Source of the DNA: an uncultured Veillonella sp.
Lineage (GTDB): Bacteria > Bacillota > Negativicutes > Veillonellales > Veillonellaceae
Direction: 5' to 3'
Length of the DNA: 21,805 bases
Assembly (NCBI RefSeq): GCF_934190855.1
Contig: NZ_CAKPTN010000012.1
Location: 1 to 21,805, forward strand
Part shown: piece by piece, positions 1 to 6,573 of the stretch
Position numbering within the stretch: position 1 is the stretch's first letter
How the letters are laid out: every line of letters starts with the position of its first letter
Translations under genes and position numbers: made by a program
Notes under the pieces: generated by a model
Databases searched by the model: none
What the model was told of the DNA's origin: nothing
What the model saw: only the letters and a program-made list of their open reading frames with translations

Positions 1-507
1 GTATTAAATGTTGCAAGAATGGCGCCAACAGCGACTAATACACAAGGCATTTCGTATATCGTAGTACGTGATAAACAAAAATTGCGTCGCATTGCTGATC
101 TCGTTCTTGAATGGATGCACTTGGCTGCAAAAACAGTACCTATCATGCGCCTTTATGCTCGCGCTGCTCAAGCGGAAGTAGATAAAGGTAAGGAATATAT
201 CTTGCGCGATGCTCCAGCTCTCGTAGTAGCAATCGGCTCTAAAAAAGATATTCACCGTACTCATGATAGCGGTCACTCTTGCTTGTCCTATGCAGAGCTT
301 TATGCACCAACATTAGGTCTTGGTACTTGTTGGGCCGGCTTCTTTGAACATGCAGGCGAAGCAGAGTACGAACCATTGTTGGAACTTTTAGGTGTACCAG
401 AGGATAAGATTGTCGCTGGTGCCATCTTAATGGGCTATCCACGCGTTCGTTATCGCAATATTGTAGAACGTGAACCACTAGACGTTACCTTTGATACGGA
501 AGAATAA
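1..507 (+). CDS. Nitroreductase family protein (5' end missing)
   Basis: Flavin (FMN)-dependent oxidoreductase of the nitroreductase superfamily, usually reducing nitro compounds, quinones or flavins with NAD(P)H. The frame is open to the first base of the window, so the ATG at 19 is internal; it lies inside the conserved early motif (A-R-M-A-P-T-A-T-N-T-Q) that in this family contacts FMN phosphate. The C-terminal half has the family's G-L-G-T-C-W segment and the P-E-D-K-I-V-A-G-A-I-L-M-G-Y-P stretch near the end. About 168 residues are visible against a usual 180-270, so roughly one sixth or more is upstream; an N-terminal ferredoxin-like extension, known in some anaerobe members, cannot be excluded. 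The gene is followed by a 16-bp-stem terminator. The substrate cannot be predicted. Confidence 0.88.
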   Translation, partial: VLNVARMAPTATNTQGISYIVVRDKQKLRRIADLVLEWMHLAAKTVPIMRLYARAAQAEVDKGKEYILRDAPALVVAIGSKKDIHRTHDSGHSCLSYAELYAPTLGLGTCWAGFFEHAGEAEYEPLLELLGVPEDKIVAGAILMGYPRVRYRNIVEREPLDVTFDTEE

Positions 508-510
508 AAT

Positions 511-549
511 AAAAGCGATACTCTAAAATTGCTTAGAGTATCGCTTTTT
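511..549 (+). terminator. Rho-independent terminator after the nitroreductase gene
   Basis: A perfect 16-bp stem (511-526 with 533-548), a 6-nt loop (AATTGC) and a T run at 545-549. It starts 3 bases after the stop codon. The stem has A residues on its left side, so it could also act on the minus strand, but metQ has its own terminator closer by. Confidence 0.92.
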
Positions 550-620
550 GGCATATAAGGAAACTTTTACTAATAATATAAGATTTATACTAAAAATTTT
601 TCTCGATAAAACTTTTACCA

Positions 621-659
621 ATAAAAAGACCGACCTCCGATAGTATAGAGGTCGGTCTT
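621..659 (-). terminator. Rho-independent terminator of metQ
   Basis: Perfect 12-bp stem (626-637 with 648-659), rich in G and C, with a 10-base loop. On the minus strand it is followed by a run of five T (complement of 623-627). It begins 8 bases past the metQ stop codon. Confidence 0.92.
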
Positions 660-666
660 AATTTAT

Positions 667-1485
667 TTAGTTTGCAGATGTAATGGTACCTTTGAAAGTA
701 TCATTGATGAATTGTTTAATTGCATCAGATTTGTAGATGTCTGCAATTTTTTTGTATGTTTCGTTGTCTTTGTCTTGTTCGCGAACAGCAAGGATCATAA
801 CCGCTAAAGGTTCATCTTTAGGTTCTAAGAAGAAACCTTGTTTTTCTACGTTAAGGCCAGCGCTTTGAACGTAGTTCATAGGAATTGCAGCTACTACAAC
901 GTCATCTAAACTACGTGGTAATTGAGCTGCTTCTAATTCTTGGATTTGAAGGTTTTTAGGGTTAGATGTAATATCTGCTACAGTTGCTTTGAAGCCAACG
1001 CCGTCTTTCAAAGTGATAAGACCTGCTTTAGCAAGTAGTGCAAGACCACGACCTCCGTTAGTTGGATCGTTTGGAATTGCTACGATAGCGCCTTCTGGAA
1101 CATCAGCTGCACTGCGTACAGAGTTACTGTATAAACCCATTGGCATTAAAATAGTTTTACCAATAGCTACTAATTTGGAACCGTTTTGTTTGTTGAAGTT
1201 TTCCATGAATGGTATATGTTGGTACGCATTTAATTGAATGTCACCATCAGCGAGGGCTTTATCTGGTGTTACGTAATCGGAGAACTCTACCACTTTAAGA
1301 TCGATACCTTGTTTTTTTGCTTCTTTAGCTACTGCTTCCGCTACTTGAGCGTGAGGACCTGCAGTGGCACCGATTTTAACTTCTTTAGGCGTTTGGCCTG
1401 CTTGATTTGTATTGTTACCGCAACCAGCGATGGCGAATGCAAGTACACCAACGAGGAGAGGGGCAATAAATTTTTTGAATTTCAT
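667..1485 (-). CDS. metQ: MetQ/NlpA-family methionine-binding lipoprotein
   Basis: Substrate-binding lipoprotein of a methionine ABC importer (MetNIQ type). It captures L- or D-methionine outside the cytoplasmic membrane and hands it to the permease MetI, driven by the ATPase MetN. The 272-residue length is normal. A lipoprotein signal peptide is clear: basic start, hydrophobic core and lipobox I-A-G-C with the lipidated Cys22. The mature part shows the NlpA-family pattern: V-K-I-G-A-T near 36-41, the D-G-D-I-Q-L-N-A-Y-Q-H segment, and the I-P-N-D-P-T-N-G-G-R-G-L motif that forms part of the ligand cleft. The start is set by GAAAGGGATG about 5 bases upstream on the minus strand. No metN or metI lies in the window, so the partners must be encoded elsewhere. 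I see no SAM riboswitch or T-box upstream. Methionine is the family expectation; a related amino acid is possible. Confidence 0.92.
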   Translation of the reverse strand: MKFKKFIAPLLVGVLAFAIAGCGNNTNQAGQTPKEVKIGATAGPHAQVAEAVAKEAKKQGIDLKVVEFSDYVTPDKALADGDIQLNAYQHIPFMENFNKQNGSKLVAIGKTILMPMGLYSNSVRSAADVPEGAIVAIPNDPTNGGRGLALLAKAGLITLKDGVGFKATVADITSNPKNLQIQELEAAQLPRSLDDVVVAAIPMNYVQSAGLNVEKQGFFLEPKDEPLAVMILAVREQDKDNETYKKIADIYKSDAIKQFINDTFKGTITSAN

Positions 1486-1579
1486 AATAACATCCCTTTC
1501 TACAACATATGTAATGTAAATATCCTATCATGTGAGTTGGATTTTGTATATAGATAAAAACATAGAGGTTAGCTATAGA

Positions 1580-1598
1580 TTAAAGCTATATGCTTTAA
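1580..1598. promoter_or_regulatory. Perfect inverted repeat, possible operator
   Basis: TTAAAGC and GCTTTAA arms separated by TATAT. Seven-bp perfect arms between two divergent genes suit a dimeric repressor, but the region is AT-rich and the match could be chance. The regulator is unknown. Confidence 0.35.
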
Positions 1599-1697
1599 CA
1601 TGTAATTAGCACATAAATTACGATAGATAAATATCTAGACAAGCATAAATAGGTAAGTATCATAATAGTGTTTACTATATCTAAAAATCTCGAAAAA

Positions 1698-1706
1698 TGA
1701 TATAAT
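1698..1706 (+). promoter_or_regulatory. Extended -10 promoter element for the alcohol dehydrogenase gene
   Basis: TGATATAAT matches the extended -10 (TGN-TATAAT) exactly. No good -35 box lies at the usual distance, which is tolerated by extended -10 promoters. It would give a 5' leader of roughly 115 bases carrying the 19-bp repeats. Confidence 0.5.
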
Positions 1707-1712
1707 ATAGTT

Positions 1713-1807
1713 AATAAGTTTTATACAACTTAATTTAAGCTTCACAGTTTAATATATGTATTACAATTCAATATAAGTATTATAATTTAATTTAGTAGTT
1801 GATATAG
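1713..1807. repeat. Degenerate 19-bp direct repeats, five units in phase
   Basis: Units begin at 1713, 1732, 1751, 1770 and 1789, each opening with AAT. The first four also share a 3' part close to ACAATTT. Loose consensus AATWTAWGTATTACAATTT. The last unit is the most divergent. The array sits between the extended -10 element and the start codon of the alcohol dehydrogenase gene. Confidence 0.45.
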
Positions 1808-1826
1808 GCATACTCAGGAGGTTCCC

Positions 1827-2993
1827 ATGTATAACTTTGATTTCTATAATCCTACCCATATCGTATTTGGTAAAGACCGTTTAGGCGAATTAGATGCATT
1901 GGTACCAAAGGATGCAAAAGTACTCATTACTTATGGTGGTGGTTCCGCCGTACGCAGTGGTCTAATTGATCGCGTAGTAGCGGCTCTTGGCAACCGCAAG
2001 GTAGAACAATTTGGTGGCATTGAGCCAAATCCATCTCTTGAAACATGTGAACGTGCAGTAGCTTTCATTAAAGAACATGGTGTGGATTTCGTTCTCGCCG
2101 TAGGTGGCGGTTCTGTAGTAGATGCTACAAAACTCATCGTTATGGGTGCCACCTATGATGGCCCTGTTATTGAGGTTATGAAAGCTGGTGTGCCAGAGGT
2201 TCCAGTGGAAATGGTGCCAAATCCATTGCCATTTGGTACAGTTATGACTCTACCTGCTACTGGTTCAGAAATGAACAATGGTGCTGTTATTACTTATGGC
2301 GACGGTAAATTCCCTGTATTTAGCAGCTTAGTATTCCCTAAGTTCTCCATGCTGGATCCAACATTGACTTTCACATTACCTGAAAAGCAAGTTAAGAATG
2401 GCGTTATCGATACCTTCGTGCATACCACAGAGCAATATTTAACATATCCTGTTGAAGGCCGTATTCAAGATCGTTTCAGTGAAGGCATTTTGAAAACTAT
2501 GATTGAAATCGGCAAAGAAACAGTAGAAAATCCAGAAAACTACGACATTCGTGCTAATCACGTGTGGGCATCTACCTTGGCGTTGAATGGCTTGATTGGT
2601 GCCGGCGTGCCACAAGACTGGGCAACACATCTTATCGGTCATGAGTTAACGGCGGCTTATCATCTTGACCACGGTATTACATTAGCTATCGTATTGCCTG
2701 CATTGTTAGAAGTGAAAAAAGCAGATAAGCTTGAAAAATTGGCACAATATGCTACGCGCGTATGGCACATTACAGAAGGCACAGCAGAGGAGAAAGCAGA
2801 TAAAGCTATCGCTAAAACTCGTGAATTCTTTGAGTCCCTTGGCGTATCTACGCATTTGAAAGACTATGGTCTAGGCGCTGAAGCAGTTGATAAAATTGTG
2901 AAACAATTAGAAGACCATGGTATGACACGACTTGGTGAAAAAGGCGATGTAACACCAGAAGTGGCTCGTGAAATTTTAACGCGTGCTTTATAA
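1827..2993 (+). CDS. yqhD: YqhD-type iron/zinc alcohol dehydrogenase
   Basis: Metal-dependent alcohol dehydrogenase of the iron-containing (group III) family, YqhD/BdhA branch. In this branch the enzymes reduce short- and medium-chain aldehydes with NADPH, serving aldehyde detoxification or butanol/propanediol formation. Length 388, as in E. coli YqhD (387). The nucleotide-binding motifs are G37-G-G-S40, which matches the YqhD loop, and G93-G-G-S96 with D99. The metal ligands fall where expected: D195 and H199 (V-I-D-T-F-V-H), H268 (D-W-A-T-H-L-I-G-H) and H282. The C-terminal helical domain with H-G-M-T-R-L-G-E is also YqhD-like. AGGAGG lies 9 bases before the ATG. The gene is monocistronic, with terminator-like hairpin 3060-3087 downstream. 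The metal and the physiological substrate cannot be read from sequence. Confidence 0.93.
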   Translation: MYNFDFYNPTHIVFGKDRLGELDALVPKDAKVLITYGGGSAVRSGLIDRVVAALGNRKVEQFGGIEPNPSLETCERAVAFIKEHGVDFVLAVGGGSVVDATKLIVMGATYDGPVIEVMKAGVPEVPVEMVPNPLPFGTVMTLPATGSEMNNGAVITYGDGKFPVFSSLVFPKFSMLDPTLTFTLPEKQVKNGVIDTFVHTTEQYLTYPVEGRIQDRFSEGILKTMIEIGKETVENPENYDIRANHVWASTLALNGLIGAGVPQDWATHLIGHELTAAYHLDHGITLAIVLPALLEVKKADKLEKLAQYATRVWHITEGTAEEKADKAIAKTREFFESLGVSTHLKDYGLGAEAVDKIVKQLEDHGMTRLGEKGDVTPEVAREILTRAL

Positions 2994-3019
2994 TACATTC
3001 GGTTGAAAACAATCGAAAA

Positions 3020-3047
3020 TTGACACTAATTATATACAGTGTATAAT
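3020..3047 (+). promoter_or_regulatory. Consensus sigma-70 promoter upstream of azlCD
   Basis: TTGACA at 3020-3025 and TATAAT at 3042-3047, both perfect, with a 16-bp spacer. The spacer region carries an inverted repeat ACACT-10-AGTGT (3023-3027 / 3038-3042) that overlaps both boxes, a classic position for a repressor site. The start of transcription would be near 3054, immediately ahead of the hairpin at 3060-3087. Confidence 0.75.
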
Positions 3048-3059
3048 GAAATAGCTTAT

Positions 3060-3087
3060 ATAAAAGACACCCTATGGTGTCTTTTAT
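3060..3087 (+). terminator. Hairpin terminator of yqhD, or attenuator in the azlCD leader
   Basis: Perfect 12-bp stem (3060-3071 with 3076-3087) with a 4-base loop CTAT and the T run inside the 3' arm. It may simply end the alcohol dehydrogenase transcript. Because a consensus promoter fires just upstream, the same hairpin would also form the first bases of the azlCD mRNA. The T tract is short and broken by A, so read-through is plausible. Confidence 0.7.
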
Positions 3088-3182
3088 TGTTCCTCGAATT
3101 AGTTTTAGGGCTTGTAAGAGGACTTTGATTACTTTTTGATTGACTATTATACAATATTTGAGTTTGAAAGGAGGCAGCCCTC

Positions 3183-3896
3183 ATGAATGAAATAAAACGG
3201 CGAAGTGCATTTTCCTTTGCGCTTCCTATCATGATTCCTATGGGGGTAAGCTTCTTCTTCATAGGTTTAGGGTTTGGTCTGTATGCTACTAGCCAAGGCT
3301 TCCCATGGTGGACAGCGCCCGTTTTGGCAGCTACTATTTTTGCGGGCTCTATGGAGTTCGTCACTATTGGTATGCTGATGGCTGGATTTGATCCTATCAA
3401 TGCTTTTATACTGACTATGTTTGTCAATGGTCGTCATTTCTTCTATGGATTGTCTGCACTCCAACGATATGTACATATGGGGTGGAAGTGGTTTCCTACT
3501 GTTGCTTGGATGTGTGATGAAAGTTTTGCTATCAATATGTCTACGAAGTTACCTGATGATGTAGATGAAAAGTGGTTTTACTTTCACGTGTCTTGGCTCA
3601 ACTATGTATTTTGGGTATTTAGCACGTTTATAGGTGGTCTGTTTGGCAATCTATTAGCTACTGTAGATTTGCGTGGTATCGACTTTGTATTACCAGGTCT
3701 ATTTATTGTAGTGTTTCTTGAAATGCTGCTTAATGCGAAGAATAATAAGATTAGAGCTTTCGGTGTAGTTGGTGCTGCTATGGCGATAGTCATGCTCTTA
3801 TTGGTAGGAAAGTCACTCTTTATGCTTCTATCTATGAGCTGTATGTTGGTCGCTTGTTATATTGCGTATAAGTGGGGAGGTGTTCACCTTGACTAG
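3183..3896 (+). CDS. azlC: AzlC-family branched-chain amino acid exporter, large subunit
   Basis: Integral membrane protein of the AzlC/YgaZ (LIV-E) family. With the small subunit AzlD/YgaH it exports branched-chain amino acids, and in some bacteria methionine or analogues such as azaleucine. Its 237 residues are the usual size. Family marks are the early F-A-G-S-M-E-F segment, the N-G-R-H-F-F-Y-G-L-S motif near residues 82-91, and the D-E-S-F-A-I segment near residue 110. Several hydrophobic spans are evident, including about 15-35, 40-60, 64-80, 135-160, 168-185 and 195-225. AAAGGAGG lies 8 bases before the ATG. It is translationally coupled to azlD, whose start lies inside the last codons of azlC. 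Substrate preference is inferred from family only. Confidence 0.92.
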   Translation: MNEIKRRSAFSFALPIMIPMGVSFFFIGLGFGLYATSQGFPWWTAPVLAATIFAGSMEFVTIGMLMAGFDPINAFILTMFVNGRHFFYGLSALQRYVHMGWKWFPTVAWMCDESFAINMSTKLPDDVDEKWFYFHVSWLNYVFWVFSTFIGGLFGNLLATVDLRGIDFVLPGLFIVVFLEMLLNAKNNKIRAFGVVGAAMAIVMLLLVGKSLFMLLSMSCMLVACYIAYKWGGVHLD

Positions 3897-4227
3897 TACG
3901 GAAATGGTCATTACTGTTGCTATTGTTGTAGCGGGAACATTACTGACTCGTTTTGGTGCGTTCCTCGTATTTCCGCCAGGTAAAAAGGCACCAGATTTTG
4001 TATTATATTTAGGAAAGGCATTGCCAGCTGCCGTTATGGGTATGCTTGTAGTATATACCTTTAAAGAAACGGTTGTCCTTGCGTATCCATATGGTATTCC
4101 TGAGTTAATTGCATTACTTGTTACTGTAGGGCTACACTTGTGGAAACGCAATATGCTCATCTCAATTGGCGTGGGAACAGCGGTGTATATGATTCTTGTT
4201 CAAGCTGTATTTAATGTGCCTAAGTAG
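3889..4227 (+). CDS. azlD: AzlD-family small subunit of branched-chain amino acid exporter
   Basis: Small hydrophobic partner of AzlC, 112 residues, with about four membrane helices and the family's motif of a first helix followed by T-R-F-G-A-F and the K-A-L-P-A-A-V-M-G-M-L segment. The frame is open further upstream, with TTG at 3862 and GTG at 3880. I place the start at TTG 3889 because GGGGAGG (3874-3880) lies 8 bases before it, whereas the other two precede or overlap that site. The start overlaps the azlC stop codon by 8 bases (azlC ends 3896), so the two are made in a fixed ratio by coupling. ATG 3904 is a less likely alternative. Confidence 0.88.
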   Translation: MTSTEMVITVAIVVAGTLLTRFGAFLVFPPGKKAPDFVLYLGKALPAAVMGMLVVYTFKETVVLAYPYGIPELIALLVTVGLHLWKRNMLISIGVGTAVYMILVQAVFNVPK

Positions 4228-4245
4228 AATAAACCATAATAAAAT

Positions 4246-4289
4246 AAACCACTTATATCTATCTTTTATTAGATATAAGTGGTTTTGTT
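4246..4289 (+). terminator. Rho-independent terminator of azlCD
   Basis: A 15-bp perfect stem (4246-4260 with 4271-4285) with a 10-base loop, ending in TTTT-G-TT. It lies 18 bases after the azlD stop codon. It may also serve the convergent aldo/keto reductase gene, whose 3' end lies 85 bases further on. Confidence 0.85.
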
Positions 4290-4370
4290 ATTTTACATAT
4301 ACTATTTGGTTTATTTAGACCGTAGTATTTATTTTCATTGTCGCCAACTATAAATAGCTGTTATTGTATT

Positions 4371-5222
4371 CTATTTTAGTTGTAACAGTCTTTCTAGACC
4401 TGGTGCTGTATGGTGATCTTCCAAGAAGTCTTGTTGATCTAATAATTCCATAACGTCCATGTCGATGTTAGTAAGTTTGAAGTTGAATACATCAAAGTTT
4501 GCTTCCATATGGCTTACATTATTTGCCTTTGGCAATGGAATGATGCCTCGTTGGATGTGCCAACGCAAGATGATTTGGTGTTTACTAACGCCGTATTTTT
4601 CAGCCAAGCTTTTGATGATGGGATGGTCAAAAATCGGTTGGCGATCACGCGTAAATGGAGACCATGCCATGCCTACTACTTGATGTTTGCGCATCAGTTG
4701 TAATAAGGATTGGCGTTGGTTGAATGGATGGCACTCGATTTGGTTCACCACAGGTTTTACATTACAGTGGTACAACAAGTCGATGAGGCGATCTTCGTAG
4801 AAGTTAGAGAGACCTAGACCGCGTAACACGTTTTGGTCATATAATTCTTCCATAGCGCGCCAAGAGCCATAGTAATCGCCAAGAGGTTGGTGAACGAGCA
4901 TGATGTCGATATAGTTAGTGTCTAATTTTTTTAGAGAGCTTTCCACAGCGCGCATCGTATTATCATAGCCCGCATCAGTGTGCCAAATTTTTGTAGTAAT
5001 AATGATATCTGTACGATTAACGCCAGATGCTTTGATACCTCTACCAACGGCTTCTTCGTTGCCGTAGTAGGCCGCTGTATCCAGCAAGCGGTAACCTACG
5101 CCAAGTGCATTAGCAACGGCTTGCTCAGTTTCTCCTTCGGTGCCTGTTTTATAAGTGCCATAACCGATAGAGGGAATAAAGCTGCCGTTATTTAAAATTC
5201 TAAAGTCCATCCGTTCTTCCAT
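4371..5222 (-). CDS. Aldo/keto reductase
   Basis: NADPH-dependent oxidoreductase with the (beta/alpha)8 aldo/keto reductase fold, AKR5-like (2,5-diketo-gluconate reductase / YvgN group), acting on small aldehydes such as methylglyoxal in characterised relatives. The catalytic tetrad is complete when counted from the chosen start: D48 and Y53 (L-D-T-A-A-Y-Y-G-N-E), K78 (T-T-K-I-W) and H111 (L-V-H-Q-P). Also present are S-N-F after the active-site strand, N-Q-I-E-C-H-P, and the cofactor motif I-P-L-P-K-A. Length 283. An in-frame ATG at 5243 gives seven more residues, but GGAGG lies inside that stretch and 5 bases before the ATG at 5222, so 5222 is preferred. Divergent from the adaptor gene at 5334. 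The physiological substrate is unknown. Confidence 0.92.
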   Translation of the reverse strand: MEERMDFRILNNGSFIPSIGYGTYKTGTEGETEQAVANALGVGYRLLDTAAYYGNEEAVGRGIKASGVNRTDIIITTKIWHTDAGYDNTMRAVESSLKKLDTNYIDIMLVHQPLGDYYGSWRAMEELYDQNVLRGLGLSNFYEDRLIDLLYHCNVKPVVNQIECHPFNQRQSLLQLMRKHQVVGMAWSPFTRDRQPIFDHPIIKSLAEKYGVSKHQIILRWHIQRGIIPLPKANNVSHMEANFDVFNFKLTNIDMDVMELLDQQDFLEDHHTAPGLERLLQLK

Positions 5223-5275
5223 GAGAACCTCCGTTATATCCATAAATTAAAGGAATTTACTTTCATACAATTCTA

Positions 5276-5315
5276 ATTGATTTTATGATATACTAAGGTA
5301 TTGATAAAAATCAAT
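5276..5315. promoter_or_regulatory. Promoter and dyad between aldo/keto reductase and adaptor genes
   Basis: TGATATACT at 5286-5294 is an extended -10 element for the adaptor gene; no good -35 is visible. It is flanked by an inverted repeat, ATTGATTTTAT (5276-5286) and ATAAAAATCAAT (5304-5315), with one extra base in the right arm. The right arm is itself part of a smaller palindrome ATTGA-6-TCAAT. A regulator bound here would cover the promoter. The region is AT-rich, so confidence is limited. Confidence 0.45.
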
Positions 5316-5333
5316 ATGATAGGAAGTGACAGA

Positions 5334-6452
5334 ATGAAAATCAATCGTTTATGTTCTGTAATTGCTATGCTTGGTGTTATACTGATGGCGCTTGCCATTG
5401 CCGGTTGCGGTCCAAAAACTGTATCCGTCGCAGAGGTAACATACAAGGACATGCCGTTGCAGATACATAATGACGCCAATGTAACAGCCCTTAACAAGGC
5501 GACGGTAACGCCGACCTTAACAGGGCAGGTCGTATATGCTGTGAAAGTAGGCGACCAAGTACAGCAAGGCCAAACCTTGGCAACTGTAGATACATCGGCT
5601 TTACAACAACAGCTGGCATCCTTACAAGGTCAGTTAGCGCAAGCACAATCGCAATCATATGCGACATCTGTGACGACCACGACGGCAGCGTCCGTAGATA
5701 GTGCTCAATTAGCACAGGCACAGAAAATGCGCGAAGCGGGCATGATTACACAAAAAGAATATGATCGCATTGTGGAACGATCTCGACCACAAACTACGAC
5801 AGTAACAACTGGCGGTGGTGGCGGTGGCGCCAATACGGCGGCTATCGAGGCTCAAATCGCTCAAGTATCTGCTCAAATGGCTGCATCTACAATTGTAGCT
5901 CCTATAGCAGGTACGGTGACGGCTATTTATAACGAAGACCGTCAAATGGCGATTGCAGATCGTCCGTTTATGATGATACAACAAACAACACCGATGGTAG
6001 CATCTCTCAGCATCCCTCGTGATGCGGCGATGAAGCTGGGCACACCGGAGGCGAAAAACGGCATGAAAGTGCTCCTCAAGGTGGCTGAACAAGAATTACC
6101 AGGTGAATTAACTTACGTAGATATTACGCAACCTGAAACGGTGCCTAGCGTATTGGTGAAAGCAACTTTCAACAATGACAAAGGGCTCATTAAGGCGGGC
6201 GAATTCTATACACTCGTTATCGAATCTAATGTGAAAGCAAAAATGTTGACCGTTCCGTCCAAAGCGGTTCGGGAAAACTCTGACGGCAAATATGTGTATG
6301 TATTGACTGAAAACAATACGGTGGACGTACGCGTTGTAGAGGTAGGCATCACAGAAGGCGATGATGTAGCTATTATTTCTGGTCTAAATGCAGGTGACAA
6401 GGTTATTACAACCGACGGAACCTTTGTATTAGGCGAATCTGTAAAATTGTAA
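5334..6452 (+). CDS. RND-type periplasmic adaptor (membrane fusion) lipoprotein
   Basis: HlyD/AcrA-type adaptor that bridges an inner-membrane transporter and an outer-membrane channel in diderm bacteria. The start at ATG 5334 follows AGGAAGTGA at a normal distance; TTG 5301 in frame has no ribosome site. 372 residues. Lipobox A-I-A-G-C gives lipidated Cys25. The two halves of the lipoyl domain are T-G-Q-V-V...V-G-D-Q-V-Q-Q-G-Q (63-80) and I-V-A-P-I-A-G-T-V-T (about 186-195). Between them are Gln/Ala-rich helices of a coiled-coil hairpin (89-107 and 124-150) interrupted by Thr/Ser-rich and six-glycine stretches (160-165). A beta-barrel and membrane-proximal domain follow. The coiled coil is short and broken by low-complexity sequence. 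No RND, ABC or outer-membrane partner lies beside it, so the partner pump must be encoded elsewhere. Confidence 0.87.
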   Translation: MKINRLCSVIAMLGVILMALAIAGCGPKTVSVAEVTYKDMPLQIHNDANVTALNKATVTPTLTGQVVYAVKVGDQVQQGQTLATVDTSALQQQLASLQGQLAQAQSQSYATSVTTTTAASVDSAQLAQAQKMREAGMITQKEYDRIVERSRPQTTTVTTGGGGGGANTAAIEAQIAQVSAQMAASTIVAPIAGTVTAIYNEDRQMAIADRPFMMIQQTTPMVASLSIPRDAAMKLGTPEAKNGMKVLLKVAEQELPGELTYVDITQPETVPSVLVKATFNNDKGLIKAGEFYTLVIESNVKAKMLTVPSKAVRENSDGKYVYVLTENNTVDVRVVEVGITEGDDVAIISGLNAGDKVITTDGTFVLGESVKL

Positions 6453-6476
6453 TTACGAACCGAAAGGTTCTATACT
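6447..6476 (+). promoter_or_regulatory. Possible promoter for the DUF2156 gene
   Basis: TTGTAA (6447-6452, overlapping the adaptor stop codon) and TATACT (6471-6476) with an 18-bp spacer. The spacer holds a small hairpin GAACC-GAAA-GGTTC (6457-6470) with a GNRA loop. Transcription would begin near 6483 and give a leader of about 88 bases. Co-transcription with the adaptor gene is an alternative, since no clear terminator separates them. Confidence 0.4.
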
Positions 6477-6515
6477 AGAGTTTTAAAATTATGTGGAATG
6501 CATGATAGTAAGAAA

Positions 6516-6534
6516 CTTTCACAGTCTGTGAAAG
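6516..6534. promoter_or_regulatory. Perfect palindrome in the leader of the DUF2156 gene
   Basis: CTTTCACA and TGTGAAAG arms with a 3-base centre (GTC). As RNA it is a tight 8-bp hairpin lying 23 bases upstream of the Shine-Dalgarno site; as DNA it is a candidate operator. There is no T run after it, so it is not an ordinary terminator. Confidence 0.55.
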
Positions 6535-6557
6535 CAACCTCGTAAGGGGAATCTGAT

Positions 6558-6573
6558 AGGAGGGATTATTATT
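6558..6573 (+). promoter_or_regulatory. Strong ribosome binding site followed by an AUU start codon
   Basis: AGGAGGG at 6558-6564 is the best ribosome site in this stretch. The only triplet at the right distance is ATT at 6571-6573, 7 bases after AGGAGG. No ATG, GTG or TTG occurs in this frame between the upstream stop (6529-6531) and TTG 6610. Confidence 0.6.

Larger units (their letters stand above)
1486..1826. other. AT-rich divergent intergenic region, metQ / alcohol dehydrogenase
   Basis: About 340 bases with no gene, very AT-rich. It must hold the promoters of metQ (minus strand) and of the alcohol dehydrogenase (plus strand). Contents I can point to: an inverted repeat TTAAAGC-5-GCTTTAA at 1580-1598, an extended -10 element at 1698-1706, and a run of degenerate 19-bp repeats at 1713-1807. 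No riboswitch-like fold or small ORF with a ribosome site is apparent. Confidence 0.6.

Noticed and set aside
1486..1826. SAM riboswitch or T-box upstream of metQ
   Set aside because: No conserved core or terminator/antiterminator pair could be found on the minus strand in this AT-rich stretch.
5223..5243. Upstream ATG at 5243 as the aldo/keto reductase start
   Set aside because: The best ribosome site (GGAGG) lies inside this extension and directs the ATG at 5222; the extra seven residues do not look family-like.
6516..6570. Cobalamin or other known riboswitch ahead of the DUF2156 gene
   Set aside because: A short AAGGGGAAT-like string recalls part of the cobalamin consensus, but the leader is too short and the other conserved blocks are missing.
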